NCBI RefSeq assembly: GCF_030503675.1
Contig: NZ_CP129964.1
Coordinates: 2,108,001-2,172,000, forward strand
Length of the DNA stretch: 64,000 nt
Source of the DNA: Lutimonas zeaxanthinifaciens
GTDB taxonomy: Bacteria > Bacteroidota > Bacteroidia > Flavobacteriales > Flavobacteriaceae
Direction: 5' to 3'
Positions 19,659 through 28,941 of this stretch are shown here, in pieces. Numbering within the stretch: the stretch's first letter is position 1; each line of letters starts with the position of its first letter. Made by a program: the position numbers and the translations under genes. The notes below the pieces were generated by a model, which saw nothing but the letters and a program-made list of their open reading frames with translations, did not search any database and had not been told where the DNA came from.

Positions 19659-19666
19659 TAACTTTG
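19659..19666 (+). promoter_or_regulatory. -7 box (TAACTTTG) of fur
   Basis: It is an exact TANNTTTG match 27 bases before the fur ATG at 19694. A TTG at 19643-19645 is closer than the usual -33 spacing, so only the -7 element is claimed. Confidence 0.5.
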
Positions 19667-19693
19667 CATTGCAAGAACCAGGATTTTATTTAC

Positions 19694-20140
19694 ATGAGTA
19701 AGAGTCAGAATCAGGAAACCGTTAAAAACTTCTTTACCAAGTTTTTAGAAGACAATAATCACAGAAAAACTCCAGAAAGATTTGCTATTCTTCAAGAGAT
19801 TTATGACAATGACGATCATTTCGACATTGAAACGCTCTATATTGAGATGAAGAATAAGAATTACAGAGTGAGCCGGGCAACTTTGTACAACACAATAGAA
19901 CTCTTATTGGAATGTGGATTGGTGCGACGCCATCAATTTGGCCAGAACCAGGCTCATTATGAAAAATCTTATTTCAACAAACAACACGACCATATCATAT
20001 TAACTGACACAGGAGAGGTAATCGAATTCTGTGATCCGAGAATCGAGAACATTAAAAAATCGATTGAAGAGGTTTTCAATGTAAAAATTGACAGCCATTC
20101 ACTTTATTTCTATGGTCAAAAAAACCAAAATGCTGAATAA
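19694..20140 (+). CDS. fur: Fur-family transcriptional regulator
   Basis: The protein has 148 residues, starting at ATG 19694; an in-frame start at 19643 would lie upstream of the promoter box. The winged-helix DNA-binding half contains the recognition-helix region [20 protein letters not shown]. The regulatory half has the QHDHIIL metal-binding His cluster and EFCDPRIE. The CxxC pair that many Fur proteins carry just after HDH is absent here (it reads ILTDTG). It probably senses Fe(II) or another divalent metal. It sits between rel and purA, 18 bases from purA. Confidence 0.88.
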   Translation: MSKSQNQETVKNFFTKFLEDNNHRKTPERFAILQEIYDNDDHFDIETLYIEMKNKNYRVSRATLYNTIELLLECGLVRRHQFGQNQAHYEKSYFNKQHDHIILTDTGEVIEFCDPRIENIKKSIEEVFNVKIDSHSLYFYGQKNQNAE

Positions 20141-20158
20141 CTTTATAAAATTAATTAA

Positions 20159-21427
20159 ATGATTGATTTACTGCTAGGCCTGCAATGGGGGGATGAAGGA
20201 AAAGGAAAAATCGTAGATGTACTGACCAAAAATTATGATATAATTGCCAGGTTCCAGGGTGGGCCTAACGCCGGACACACCTTGATCTTTGATGGAAACA
20301 AACACGTTTTACATACCATACCTTCCGGAATATTTCACGAAAGAGCCATTAACATTGTTGGAAACGGAGTAGTTATTGACCCCGTTATTTTCAAAAAGGA
20401 AATTGATAACCTCAGTGGTTACAATATCGATTTCAAGACAAAATTACTGATTTCGCGCAAGGCACATATCATTTTGCCTACTCACAGGTTATTAGATGCT
20501 GCTTCGGAAAAAATGAAGGGGAAATCAAAAATTGGATCTACGCTCAAAGGTATTGGACCGACCTATATGGATAAAACAGGTAGAAACGGTTTACGAATAG
20601 GAGATCTGGAAATGAAAGATTGGAAAGAGCGTTATCAAAACCTCACCAGAAAGCACCTGAATATGATCAGTTTTTACGGAGTTGATCTCGATTTTGACCT
20701 CGAAGAATTGGAAAAAGATTTTTTCAGTGCCATTGAAGCTTTAAAGGAGTTGAGTTTTATTGATAGTGAAGAATACATCAATCAGGCCCTTGCAAAAGGA
20801 CAATCTATACTGGCTGAAGGAGCACAGGGATCACTTCTTGATATTGATTTTGGAACTTACCCATTCGTTACCTCATCCAATACAACAGCTGCTGGTGCCT
20901 GTACAGGACTTGGTGTAGCCCCGAATAAAATTGGAGATGTATTTGGGATATTCAAGGCATATACCACCAGGGTTGGTTCGGGCCCATTCCCTACTGAATT
21001 GTTTGATGATGATGGGAAGACCATGGCAAAAGTAGGTCATGAATTTGGAGCTACTACCGGAAGGCCCAGACGTTGCGGATGGCTTGATCTAATCGCCTTG
21101 AAATATGCTGTTCAAATCAATGGAGTAACACAACTTATGATGATGAAAGGAGATGTATTGTCAGGCTTTGAAGTATTGAAGGCCTGTACTTCTTATCATT
21201 ATAAAGGTAAAGATATATTCCACTTTCCTTATAATATTGAAGAAGAAAATGTTAAAGTAAACTATACTGAGTTTGAGGGATGGAAAGAGGACCTTACACA
21301 AATGACTGAAGCTGGCGAATTACCAAAAAACTTAAAAGATTATATCGCTTTTATAGAAGATTTCGTTGGGGTTAAGGTAAAAATTGTTTCAGTTGGTCCC
21401 GACAGGAAACAAACTATTATGGTTTAA
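20159..21427 (+). CDS. purA: adenylosuccinate synthetase PurA
   Basis: It condenses IMP and aspartate with GTP to adenylosuccinate, the first committed step of AMP synthesis. The protein has 422 residues. The N-terminal P-loop GLQWGDEGKGKIVD, the NAGHT segment (GPNAGHTL), SKIGSTLKGIGPTYMDK, AEGAQGSLLDIDFGTYPFVT (two motifs) and GRPRRCGWLD are all intact. It starts 18 bases after fur and ends at a strong hairpin terminator. Confidence 0.97.
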   Translation: MIDLLLGLQWGDEGKGKIVDVLTKNYDIIARFQGGPNAGHTLIFDGNKHVLHTIPSGIFHERAINIVGNGVVIDPVIFKKEIDNLSGYNIDFKTKLLISRKAHIILPTHRLLDAASEKMKGKSKIGSTLKGIGPTYMDKTGRNGLRIGDLEMKDWKERYQNLTRKHLNMISFYGVDLDFDLEELEKDFFSAIEALKELSFIDSEEYINQALAKGQSILAEGAQGSLLDIDFGTYPFVTSSNTTAAGACTGLGVAPNKIGDVFGIFKAYTTRVGSGPFPTELFDDDGKTMAKVGHEFGATTGRPRRCGWLDLIALKYAVQINGVTQLMMMKGDVLSGFEVLKACTSYHYKGKDIFHFPYNIEEENVKVNYTEFEGWKEDLTQMTEAGELPKNLKDYIAFIEDFVGVKVKIVSVGPDRKQTIMV

Positions 21428-21445
21428 TTACCGATTTAATCATAT

Positions 21446-21485
21446 AAAAAAGGTAAAGATTCTTTTTAGGAACTTTACCTTTTTT
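21446..21485 (+). terminator. rho-independent terminator of purA
   Basis: Inverted repeat: arm 21446-21458 (AAAAAAGGTAAAG) pairs with arm 21473-21485 (CTTTACCTTTTTT) across a 14-base loop and continues into a T-rich run. It lies 18 bases after the purA stop. Confidence 0.75.
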
Positions 21486-21494
21486 CTTTTCGAG

Positions 21495-21502
21495 TATATT
21501 TG
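21495..21502 (+). promoter_or_regulatory. -7 box (TATATTTG) of the OstA-like gene
   Basis: It is an exact TANNTTTG match just after the purA terminator and 26 bases before the TTG start at 21529. Confidence 0.5.
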
Positions 21503-21528
21503 TATTGCTAAAATAAAAGAAGGTAACG

Positions 21529-23031
21529 TTGAAATACAACATCCTATTTATCATTTGTTTCTTGCTGAGCTTTGCCTCATTGGCACAGGGAAAAAGAATA
21601 CAGATCATTCATTCCGATAATTCAAGCATTGATGAGGCTCGGCTTCCCGGAGCTACGATCCTCTTGGGAAATATTGTCATCAGGCACGAGGGAATCAAAC
21701 TCAATTGTAAAAAAGCAGTCCATTATAAGAATGAAAATTTTATCAAAGCCTATGGAGATGTTGTATTAAATCAGGGAGATAGTATCATCCAGACGAGCCA
21801 GTACACAGAATACAATGGCAATACACAAAAGGCACTGTCATGGGGTAATGTGGTCATCAGAGATTCGAAAATGACCATGAGCACAGATACACTGAATTTC
21901 GATCGAACAAGCCAGCTACTTTTTTATAAATACGGAGCCACCATTAAAGACAGTATAAACGTCCTTACATCCAATACCGGAAACTACTATCTTGACAACA
22001 ATAAGTTTCAGGCCATTTCTAATGTTGTCCTGACAAATCCGGATTATGTCCTGGAATCTAATCATCTGGATTATTACACGGACAGCGGACGAGCTTATTT
22101 ATATGGTTCATCAACTATCACAAGTGATAATAATTTGATTTATTGCGAAAAAGGGTTTTATGATACGAAACAAAATATATCTCACTTCACCCGGAATGCG
22201 AGGATAGAATATGACGATAAAGAAATAAAAGCGGACAGTTTGTTTTATAACAGAAATCTAGGTTTTGCTTCGGCCACCGAAAATATTGTCATCATTGATA
22301 CTATAAACAACAGTGTACTTAAAGGAGGATATGCAGAATTCTTCGAAAAACTGGATTCAGCCTTTGTGGTTGAAAGGGCTGTAGCCATTACAAATACGAA
22401 TAAAGATTCTCTTTTTATTCACGGAGACACGATTCTTGCAACCGGTAAACCTGAGAGAAGAATTATCAGGGCCTACCATCAGGTTAAATTTTTTAAAAGC
22501 GATTTAAGTGGTAAATGTGACTCTATTCATTCAGACCAGGGAAACGGACTCACCCAGATGTTCAGGTCTCCGATTTTGTGGTCAAAAAAAAGTCAGATAA
22601 CCGGAGATACGATTCAGCTGCTTAACAATACAGAAACCAACAATCTGGATAGCCTAAAAGTATTAAGAAACGCCTTTATAATAGATAAAGATTCTATTGG
22701 ATTCAATCAAATCAAGGGACGTGACCTCTATGGAAAGTTTGAAGAAAACGACCTGAGATTTGTAAATATAATAGGTAACGCCGAGGTTATTCATTTTGTT
22801 AGAGACGAAGATCAGGCGCTTATAGGAATCGAAAAAACGTCTTGCAGTGAGATTCATTTTTCCCTTAGGGACGGGAAAATAGAAACATCCAAATTTATAA
22901 ATCTACCCGATGGACAGACCTACCCTCCCTCTAAGCTCCCCACGGCCGCCAGAAAGCTAAGAGGATTCCTGTGGAGAGAGGCGGAAAAACCAATGTCCAA
23001 GCACGATATATTCATCAAAGATGAAAAATGA
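21529..23031 (+). CDS. OstA/LptD N-terminal-like exported protein
   Basis: The protein has 500 residues. It begins with a TTG codon that is followed directly by a good signal peptide (KYNILFIICFLLSFASLAQG), and no ATG fits better. The mature part is a series of short beta-strand repeats (AVHYKNENFIKAYGDVVLNQGD and similar) typical of the OstA/LptA fold that binds lipopolysaccharide in the periplasm. It ends without the large C-terminal LptD barrel. It probably works in LPS or lipid transport to the outer membrane. Its end overlaps the next gene by 11 bases, so the two are probably translated together. Confidence 0.75.
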   Translation: MKYNILFIICFLLSFASLAQGKRIQIIHSDNSSIDEARLPGATILLGNIVIRHEGIKLNCKKAVHYKNENFIKAYGDVVLNQGDSIIQTSQYTEYNGNTQKALSWGNVVIRDSKMTMSTDTLNFDRTSQLLFYKYGATIKDSINVLTSNTGNYYLDNNKFQAISNVVLTNPDYVLESNHLDYYTDSGRAYLYGSSTITSDNNLIYCEKGFYDTKQNISHFTRNARIEYDDKEIKADSLFYNRNLGFASATENIVIIDTINNSVLKGGYAEFFEKLDSAFVVERAVAITNTNKDSLFIHGDTILATGKPERRIIRAYHQVKFFKSDLSGKCDSIHSDQGNGLTQMFRSPILWSKKSQITGDTIQLLNNTETNNLDSLKVLRNAFIIDKDSIGFNQIKGRDLYGKFEENDLRFVNIIGNAEVIHFVRDEDQALIGIEKTSCSEIHFSLRDGKIETSKFINLPDGQTYPPSKLPTAARKLRGFLWREAEKPMSKHDIFIKDEK

Positions 23032-24205
23032 CTTTTTGAAATATCAGGCACAGACGAGTGAACATCCCATGCTGTTACAGGTTAAAAAAGCCAGGGGTTG
23101 CTACATTTACGATGAAAAGGATCGTAAATACCTGGATTTTATTGCAGGAGTATCTGCAAATACTTTAGGACATCATCCGGAGCCGGTTATTAAAGCCGTC
23201 AAAAAACAACTTGATGCCTATATGCATGTAATGGTTTATGGAGAGTTTATCCAGGAACCTCAAACTGATCTCTGTAAATTAATAGCCTTCCATCTACCTG
23301 ATTCCCTGAACTGTGTTTACCTGACCAATTCAGGAACAGAGGCAGCAGAAGGTGCATTAAAACTTGCAAAGAGAGTAACCGGTAGATTTGAGATCATTGC
23401 TGCGAAAAACGCCTATCACGGAAACACCCAGGGCGCTATGAGCGTTTGTGGTAAAGAAGAACAAAACTCAGCTTTTAGGCCACTTATTCCTGGATCAAAG
23501 TTTATTGAATTCAATAATGAACAAGACCTTGAAAAAATCAACTGCCATACGGCCGCAGTAATTTTAGAAACGATTCAAGGTGGAGCCGGATTCATATTAC
23601 CCGAAAATGACTATCTAAAAAAGGTTAATCAACGATGTAAAGAAGTTGGAGCCCTGCTCATTCTGGACGAAATTCAGAGTGGTATCGGACGCACGGGTAC
23701 ATTCTTTGGGTTTCAACAATATGGGATAGAACCTGATGTAATTATTACCGGAAAGGGCCTTGGTGGAGGAATGCCTATTGGCGCCTTCATTGCATCAAAA
23801 GAGAGAATGAATTTACTTACCTGTAATCCTAAACTAGGTCATATCACCACTTTTGGTGGTCACCCTGTGATTGCCGCAGCTGCGTTATCAACATTGCAAA
23901 CCTTATTTAGCTCCCAGCTGATGTCGGAAACCCGTTCAAAAGAAAAGCTTTTCAGGAAGCATCTGGTTCATAAGCATATTCGGGAAATCAGGGGTAAAGG
24001 ATTGATGCTCGCGCTTATTATGAAGAATCCCGATGTGACCAACCACCTGATTTTAACCGCAATCAAAAAAGGACTTTTATTGTTTTGGCTATTATATGAA
24101 CCTAAAGCAGTCAGAATAACGCCTCCTCTTACCATTTCAGAAAAACAGATTTTATCAGGTTGCCAAATTATTCTAGACATTCTTGATACTTATCCTGAAA
24201 ATTGA
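23021..24205 (+). CDS. class III PLP-dependent aminotransferase
   Basis: The protein has 394 residues. The class III fold is shown by LDFIAGVSANTLGHHPEPV, NSGTEAAEGALKLAKR, the PLP-contact Asp in LILDEIQSGIGRTG and the PLP Lys in ITGKGLGGGMPIGAF. The family includes acetylornithine, succinyldiaminopimelate and 4-aminobutyrate aminotransferases. The substrate cannot be fixed from sequence, and the neighbour (OstA-like) does not point to a pathway. The start at ATG 23021 lies inside the end of the OstA-like gene, as part of one operon. Confidence 0.85.
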   Translation: MKNDFLKYQAQTSEHPMLLQVKKARGCYIYDEKDRKYLDFIAGVSANTLGHHPEPVIKAVKKQLDAYMHVMVYGEFIQEPQTDLCKLIAFHLPDSLNCVYLTNSGTEAAEGALKLAKRVTGRFEIIAAKNAYHGNTQGAMSVCGKEEQNSAFRPLIPGSKFIEFNNEQDLEKINCHTAAVILETIQGGAGFILPENDYLKKVNQRCKEVGALLILDEIQSGIGRTGTFFGFQQYGIEPDVIITGKGLGGGMPIGAFIASKERMNLLTCNPKLGHITTFGGHPVIAAAALSTLQTLFSSQLMSETRSKEKLFRKHLVHKHIREIRGKGLMLALIMKNPDVTNHLILTAIKKGLLLFWLLYEPKAVRITPPLTISEKQILSGCQIILDILDTYPEN

Positions 24206-24357
24206 ATTATATATTAGTGATTTGTTAAAATTGTTAATCTAATCTTAACAATACCTGATTTTTTTTGCCAAAAAAGTTAAAAGTTTCTTAATTCAGATAA
24301 ATTTAACTTTAAAAAATGTAATAAATCAGTGTAAAGTTGCGTCCTTTATTTTATAAA

Positions 24358-24383
24358 TGTCTAATCTATTATTGTCTAATCTA
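24358..24383 (+). repeat. direct repeat pair (TGTCTAATCTA x2) in the leader of the first small paralog
   Basis: Identical 11-mers at 24358-24368 and 24373-24383, spaced 15 bases start to start, lie 12 bases before the ATG at 24395. The same pair recurs before the second paralog at 24990. Confidence 0.8.
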
Positions 24384-24394
24384 AATTATATATC

Positions 24395-24742
24395 ATGAAA
24401 AGTTTAAAATTATTTGTTTTTGCATTCGCTCTTTTAACAGTTCACATCGCAGCAGCTTCAACCAACCCTATTAAACCAACCGACGAGTTACGCGTGGAAA
24501 TGGTTGAATTGATCGGTTCCAGTTCTTTGAATATTGAGGAAATGTCTGCAGATGAATTTTCAGCGGATGTTCTGTTCACTGTAAATTCAAATCAGGAAAT
24601 AATCATCTTATCTGTTGATTCGGAAAACGATCAATTGGAAAATTATCTTCAAAGAAAATTGAATTACAAAAAAGTAAATCACAGACCAAGCCAACATGGT
24701 GAGATTTATTTATTACCTGTTAAAATGGTAAAACAATTATAA
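24395..24742 (+). CDS. small secreted protein of unknown function (paralog 1)
   Basis: The protein has 115 residues with a signal peptide (about 1-20, ending HIAAAS). The mature part starts NPIKPTDELRVEMVELIG. The C-terminal half has VLFTVNSNQEIIILSVDSE, then QLENYLQRKLNYKKV and LPVKMVKQL. The alternating pattern slightly recalls the C-terminal domain of TonB-like proteins, but I do not claim homology. It is clearly a paralog of the gene at 24990, and both leaders share extended similarity. The 189-base gap before it is AT-rich and holds only this leader. The function is unknown. Confidence 0.75.
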   Translation: MKSLKLFVFAFALLTVHIAAASTNPIKPTDELRVEMVELIGSSSLNIEEMSADEFSADVLFTVNSNQEIIILSVDSENDQLENYLQRKLNYKKVNHRPSQHGEIYLLPVKMVKQL

Positions 24743-24770
24743 TAAGCCCAAAATAATTGCACTATTTAAA

Positions 24771-24795
24771 AAACTATCTCAATTGTAGATAGTTT
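24771..24795 (+). terminator. rho-independent terminator after paralog 1
   Basis: AAACTATCT (24771-24779) pairs with AGATAGTTT (24787-24795), with a 7-base loop and a following T run. It separates the two paralogs into independent transcripts. Confidence 0.8.
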
Positions 24796-24954
24796 TTTTT
24801 TGCGCTACTTTTTAATGAATAAAGAAATCGTTAAGCCTTTCTTAAAAAATCATTGGATTCTCAGTGTGCAGTGTTAAATGTTTCTTAATTCATGATATTT
24901 TAACTTTTCTATGTGTAACAATTATAGCAATTCTTCCGTCCTTTAATATATAAA

Positions 24955-24978
24955 TGTCTAATCTATTTGTCTAATCTA
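24955..24978 (+). repeat. direct repeat pair (TGTCTAATCTA x2) in the leader of the second small paralog
   Basis: Identical 11-mers at 24955-24965 and 24968-24978, spaced 13 bases start to start, lie 12 bases before the next ATG at 24990. The 11-mers and the following leader match those at 24358-24394. Confidence 0.8.
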
Positions 24979-24989
24979 AATTATATATC

Positions 24990-25331
24990 ATGAAAAATTT
25001 AAAATTATTTGTCCTGGCTTTAGGTCTCTTTACACTTAACCTTTCTGCTGCCAACTTAAATCCAATAAAAGCTACCGAAGAACTACGTTCGGAAATGATC
25101 GAATTGATAGGATCTAACTTTATGGATGAAATGCTGGAGAATGAATACGAAGCAGATGTCTTGTTCACGGTTAATGCCAATAAAGAACTTATCGTCTTAT
25201 CTGTTGATTCAGACAACAATCAACTGGAAAACTATTTAAAAAGAAGATTGAATTACAAAAAAGTAAATCACAAACCTACAAAGTATGGCGAGATCTACCT
25301 TTTACCCGTTAAAATGATCAAACAAATTTAA
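24990..25331 (+). CDS. small secreted protein of unknown function (paralog 2)
   Basis: The protein has 113 residues with a signal peptide ending about LSAAN. It is a close paralog of the protein at 24395: shared blocks are NPIKATEELRSEMIELIG, ADVLFTVNANKELIVLSVDS, QLENYLKRRLNYKKVNH and EIYLLPVKMIKQI. Divergence is concentrated around residues 40-55. This copy has its own leader and its own terminator at 25356-25386. The function is unknown; the pair arose by tandem duplication that included the regulatory region. Confidence 0.75.
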   Translation: MKNLKLFVLALGLFTLNLSAANLNPIKATEELRSEMIELIGSNFMDEMLENEYEADVLFTVNANKELIVLSVDSDNNQLENYLKRRLNYKKVNHKPTKYGEIYLLPVKMIKQI

Positions 25332-25355
25332 TCCACTTTATCATTTTATTTGAAG

Positions 25356-25386
25356 AAAAAAGTTGTCTGAAAAGGCAACTTTTTTT
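25356..25386. terminator. bidirectional terminator between convergent genes
   Basis: AAAAAAGTTG (25356-25365) pairs with CAACTTTTTT (25376-25385). A-rich and T-rich flanks allow termination both for paralog 2 (plus) and for the TlpA-like gene, whose stop overlaps it (minus). Confidence 0.75.
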
Positions 25387-25960
25387 ATTGAGCCATACCA
25401 GACAATAAATCTCGAACCTTTTCACTGTTCCAGTCAGCCGCTCCAATTTTCTTTACTACAATTTTACCCTCTGAATCTATCACATAGGTTGTGGGCAAGG
25501 ATTTGGATCTTAATTCTTTTGGTGGCGGAGAAACCTGAAAGTATACCGGAAAATCAAAGCCTTTGTCATTCATAAAATATTCAACCTTTTCCGGTTCATC
25601 GTTTGCCACAAACAGAAAAATAACCTGATCCCGGTAATCTGAATAAAGTTTCTGGAAACTTGGCATCTCCGCAATACATGGCGGGCACCAAGTGGCCCAG
25701 TAATTTATCAGGATTACCTTACCCTTTAAGGATTCCAAATTTAAATCTTTACCCAATGAACTTCTCAAAACCCAATTATAATTATTGAGGTTTACCTGCC
25801 TTTCTTCATCGATCTCTAATGAAAACACTCTGGTAGTTATAAATGATACTCCCTTGATCAAAGTTGACCTTACAGGTAAACCATAAGGAGTAAATAAGAA
25901 TATAATAAAACCAAAAAATAGAATATTGGAAAAATGCTTCCTCAAAAATTTCTTCATCAT
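25385..25960 (-). CDS. TlpA/ResA-like membrane-anchored thioredoxin
   Basis: The protein has 191 residues. One N-terminal transmembrane helix (about 10-30) is followed by a thioredoxin-fold domain with the redox motif YWATWCPPCIAEMPSF and the cis-proline region SLPTTYVID. It is a thiol-disulfide oxidoreductase facing the periplasm, of the type that keeps cytochrome c or other exported cysteines reduced. A second ATG directly follows the first. The gene is 9 bases downstream of a DoxX-like membrane protein gene, a plausible redox pair. Confidence 0.87.
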   Translation of the reverse strand: MMKKFLRKHFSNILFFGFIIFLFTPYGLPVRSTLIKGVSFITTRVFSLEIDEERQVNLNNYNWVLRSSLGKDLNLESLKGKVILINYWATWCPPCIAEMPSFQKLYSDYRDQVIFLFVANDEPEKVEYFMNDKGFDFPVYFQVSPPPKELRSKSLPTTYVIDSEGKIVVKKIGAADWNSEKVRDLLSGMAQ

Positions 25961-25969
25961 AATGATTCT

Positions 25970-26359
25970 CTATCTCCTGATAGAAGACAGAAGTTCTAGT
26001 AATTTATCCTTTTGCAAGATAAGACTAATCATCAATAAAATGAACACCAAAATTGCTATACCAAATAAGAACCCGCCATCATTCTCAACCTCTATACCTA
26101 AAATCAATAAATGGGATAAAATGGCTCCGCTGATAACACCTAAACCTAATATGGCTCCAATAAAAGCGGTACTCCTTCTAAGAAGCAAGACACCCACGAT
26201 AAGCTCGATTATTCCCGTCCCAATTCTTCCATAAGGCTCCATGCCCAGTTCGCTGAAAATAAAAACACTTTCGGGTGCTGCTGAAAACTTAAAATAGAGG
26301 GTTTGCAAAAACAGGATCGCCGCCATGATCGAAGAAATTCTTTCTATGTAAAATTTCAT
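25970..26359 (-). CDS. DoxX/MauE-like four-helix membrane protein
   Basis: The protein has 129 residues with four predicted transmembrane helices and a layout typical of DoxX-like proteins (YFKFSAAPESVFIFSELG, then RIGTGIIELIVGVLLL). Such proteins often pair with thioredoxin-like partners in quinone- or thiol-linked redox functions. Here it is followed after 9 bases by a TlpA-like gene on the same strand, which supports that role by inference. The precise function is unknown. Confidence 0.7.
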   Translation of the reverse strand: MKFYIERISSIMAAILFLQTLYFKFSAAPESVFIFSELGMEPYGRIGTGIIELIVGVLLLRRSTAFIGAILGLGVISGAILSHLLILGIEVENDGGFLFGIAILVFILLMISLILQKDKLLELLSSIRR

Positions 26360-26442
26360 CTTGTTGAATTAAGGTTGAACATGATTACCAACCCATGAGT
26401 CGAAGTTGTCAGGAAATACTTACATCAATTAAAGAAACAAAA

Positions 26443-26470
26443 AAAAGCCCTGAAAAATTTCGGGGCTTTT
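26443..26470 (-). terminator. rho-independent terminator of the aconitase gene
   Basis: AAAAGCCC (26443-26450) pairs with GGGCTTTT (26463-26470), and the stem extends inward to almost close the hairpin. On the minus strand it is followed by a T run. It lies 20 bases after the aconitase stop. Confidence 0.82.
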
Positions 26471-26490
26471 ATCGTTTTTTTGAAAACTAA

Positions 26491-28755
26491 TTATTGTGCG
26501 TTTTCTTTTTTTATCAAATTTAAGGCAGATCCCTCCTTAAACCAGTCAATCTGATTCTGATTGTAGGTATGGTTCAACATGATCGTATCTTTAGTACCGT
26601 CTTCGTGTACGACTTCAAGTGTTAATTGCCTTCCGGGAGTAAATTCATTCAAATCAATGAAATTGAATGTATCATTTTCCTGAATAAGATCGTAATCACT
26701 TTCATTTGCAAATGTCAAACCAAGCATTCCCTGCTTTTTCAGGTTTGTCTCGTGAATTCGGGCAAATGATTTCACGATTACGGCAGCGACACCTAGATGT
26801 CTTGGTTCCATTGCTGCATGTTCTCTCGAAGAACCTTCTCCATAGTTGTGATCTCCTACTACAACCGAATAAACTCCGGCAGCCTTATAAGCTCTTGCCG
26901 CATCCGGCACCGGCTGATACTCACCTGTAAGTTGATTCTTCACATTATTGGTCTCCTTATTGTAGGCATTAACTGCACCGATCAATAAATTATTCGATAT
27001 ATTATCCAAATGCCCTCTGAATCTTAACCAAGGCCCGGCCATTGAAATATGATCCGTTGTACATTTTCCAAAAGCCTTAATCAGCAATTTTGCGCCCTTA
27101 ACTTCATTCCCTATAGGCTCAAACGGGCTTAATAACTGAAGTCTTTTTGAATCCTCTTTTACGTTCACCTCAATAGATGAACCATCTTCTACAGGTGCCA
27201 CAAAACCGGGATCATCAACATCAAATCCTTTTGGTGGAAGTTCAAATCCGGTTGGCTCATCAAACATTACCTCTTCCCCGTCCTGATTTATTAACGTATC
27301 AGTTAAGGGATTAAAATCAAGTTTACCTGAAATTGCAAGTGCAGCAACCATTTCCGGCGAACCTACAAACGCGTGCGTATTAGGATTCCCGTCTGCCCTC
27401 TTTGAAAAGTTTCTGTTAAATGAATGAACAATCGTATTCTTTTCTTTTTTATCGGCTCCTTCTCTTGCCCACTGCCCAATACAGGGTCCACAGGCATTGG
27501 TAAATATTTTGGCATCCAAATCTTCAAAAATCTCCAGAAGGCCATCTCTTTCCGCAGTATATCGCACCTGTTCGGATCCCGGATTAATTCCAAACTCCGC
27601 CTTTGCAACCAGCTTTTTATCAACAGCCTGTTTTGCAATTGACGCCGCTCTCGACAAATCTTCATAAGATGAGTTCGTACATGAACCTATCAGCCCCCAC
27701 TCTACCTTCATTGGCCACTCATTGGATTCTGCCTTTTCGGTCATTGTACCTACTTCAGTCGCAAGATCCGGCGTAAATGGTCCGTTCAGATGAGGTTTTA
27801 ACTCAGACAAATCGATCTCAATTACCTGATCAAAATAAGCTTCAGGATCAGCATAAACCTCATCATCTCCTGTTAGATATGGTGCAACCTTATTGGCGGC
27901 ATCTGCAATTTCATCTCTTCCTGTTGCTCTCAGGTATCGCTCCATGGATTCATCATAACCAAAGGTTGAGGTTGTTGCCCCAATTTCAGCACCCATATTA
28001 CAAATGGTTCCTTTACCTGTAGCCGACAAAGCTTTGGCACCTTCACCAAAATACTCCACAATACACCCTGTACCTCCTTTAACTGTTAAGATTCCAGCTA
28101 CCTTTAAGATTACATCCTTAGGAGCTGTCCATCCACTCAGTTTTCCGGTAAGTTTTACTCCAATCAATTTTGGGAACTTTAACTCCCAGGGCATATCTGC
28201 CATCACGTCAACCGCATCCGCTCCACCAACACCAATAGCAACCATACCTAAACCGCCGGCATTTACGGTATGTGAATCCGTACCAATCATCATACCACCC
28301 GGAAAAGCATAATTCTCGAGTACCACCTGATGAATAATACCCGCTCCCGGCTTCCAGAAACCGATACCGTATTTATTAGACACCGATGCCAGGAAATTAA
28401 ACACTTCACTTGAAGTATTGATCGCCTCCTGAAGGTCTTTATCAGCTCCAATTCTCGCCTGGATCAAATGATCACAATGAACGGTTGTTGGAACCGCAAC
28501 TTTTTTCTTTCCAGCCTGCATGAATTGCAACAAGGCCATTTGCGCGGTCGCATCCTGACAAGCAATACGATCTGGTGCAAAGTCAACATAATCAACCCCT
28601 CTTTTAAAGGATTCGGTTGGAAGACCATCCCAAAGGTGATTGTATAATATTTTTTCAGATAAGGTCAAAGGTCTTCCTACAACGTCTCTTGCAGTATCAA
28701 CGCGTTCTGCCATGCGCTCATATACCTTCTTTATCATATCAACATCAAATGCCAT
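26491..28755 (-). CDS. acn: aconitate hydratase (mitochondrial-type)
   Basis: It isomerises citrate to isocitrate in the TCA cycle. The protein has 754 residues, the length of mitochondrial-type aconitases rather than the longer AcnA or AcnB. The [4Fe-4S] ligands are in [10 protein letters not shown] and the pair in [10 protein letters not shown]. The substrate and swivel-domain motifs [15 protein letters not shown] and [19 protein letters not shown] are intact. It is monocistronic, with its own promoter and terminator. Confidence 0.96.
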   Translation of the reverse strand: MAFDVDMIKKVYERMAERVDTARDVVGRPLTLSEKILYNHLWDGLPTESFKRGVDYVDFAPDRIACQDATAQMALLQFMQAGKKKVAVPTTVHCDHLIQARIGADKDLQEAINTSSEVFNFLASVSNKYGIGFWKPGAGIIHQVVLENYAFPGGMMIGTDSHTVNAGGLGMVAIGVGGADAVDVMADMPWELKFPKLIGVKLTGKLSGWTAPKDVILKVAGILTVKGGTGCIVEYFGEGAKALSATGKGTICNMGAEIGATTSTFGYDESMERYLRATGRDEIADAANKVAPYLTGDDEVYADPEAYFDQVIEIDLSELKPHLNGPFTPDLATEVGTMTEKAESNEWPMKVEWGLIGSCTNSSYEDLSRAASIAKQAVDKKLVAKAEFGINPGSEQVRYTAERDGLLEIFEDLDAKIFTNACGPCIGQWAREGADKKEKNTIVHSFNRNFSKRADGNPNTHAFVGSPEMVAALAISGKLDFNPLTDTLINQDGEEVMFDEPTGFELPPKGFDVDDPGFVAPVEDGSSIEVNVKEDSKRLQLLSPFEPIGNEVKGAKLLIKAFGKCTTDHISMAGPWLRFRGHLDNISNNLLIGAVNAYNKETNNVKNQLTGEYQPVPDAARAYKAAGVYSVVVGDHNYGEGSSREHAAMEPRHLGVAAVIVKSFARIHETNLKKQGMLGLTFANESDYDLIQENDTFNFIDLNEFTPGRQLTLEVVHEDGTKDTIMLNHTYNQNQIDWFKEGSALNLIKKENAQ

Positions 28756-28795
28756 AATCTTAATTTAATTTATTCCGGTTAAAATTTATCGTCCC

Positions 28796-28803
28796 CAAAA
28801 GTA
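28796..28803 (-). promoter_or_regulatory. -7 box (TACTTTTG on the minus strand) of acn
   Basis: It is an exact TANNTTTG match on the minus strand 40 bases upstream of the aconitase ATG. Bases 28804-28941 up to rnpB hold nothing else that I recognise. Confidence 0.45.
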
Positions 28804-28941
28804 CAAAATAATAAGGTGATTTTATAAAATATTCAACGAAAATAGGTTCCTGTTTCCCATTCCTCAAACAGCTGGAATTTTTCTTTGAAAATGATAAAAA
28901 TATGAAGAAAATCTGGAGTAAAATTACGAAATCCATAAATA

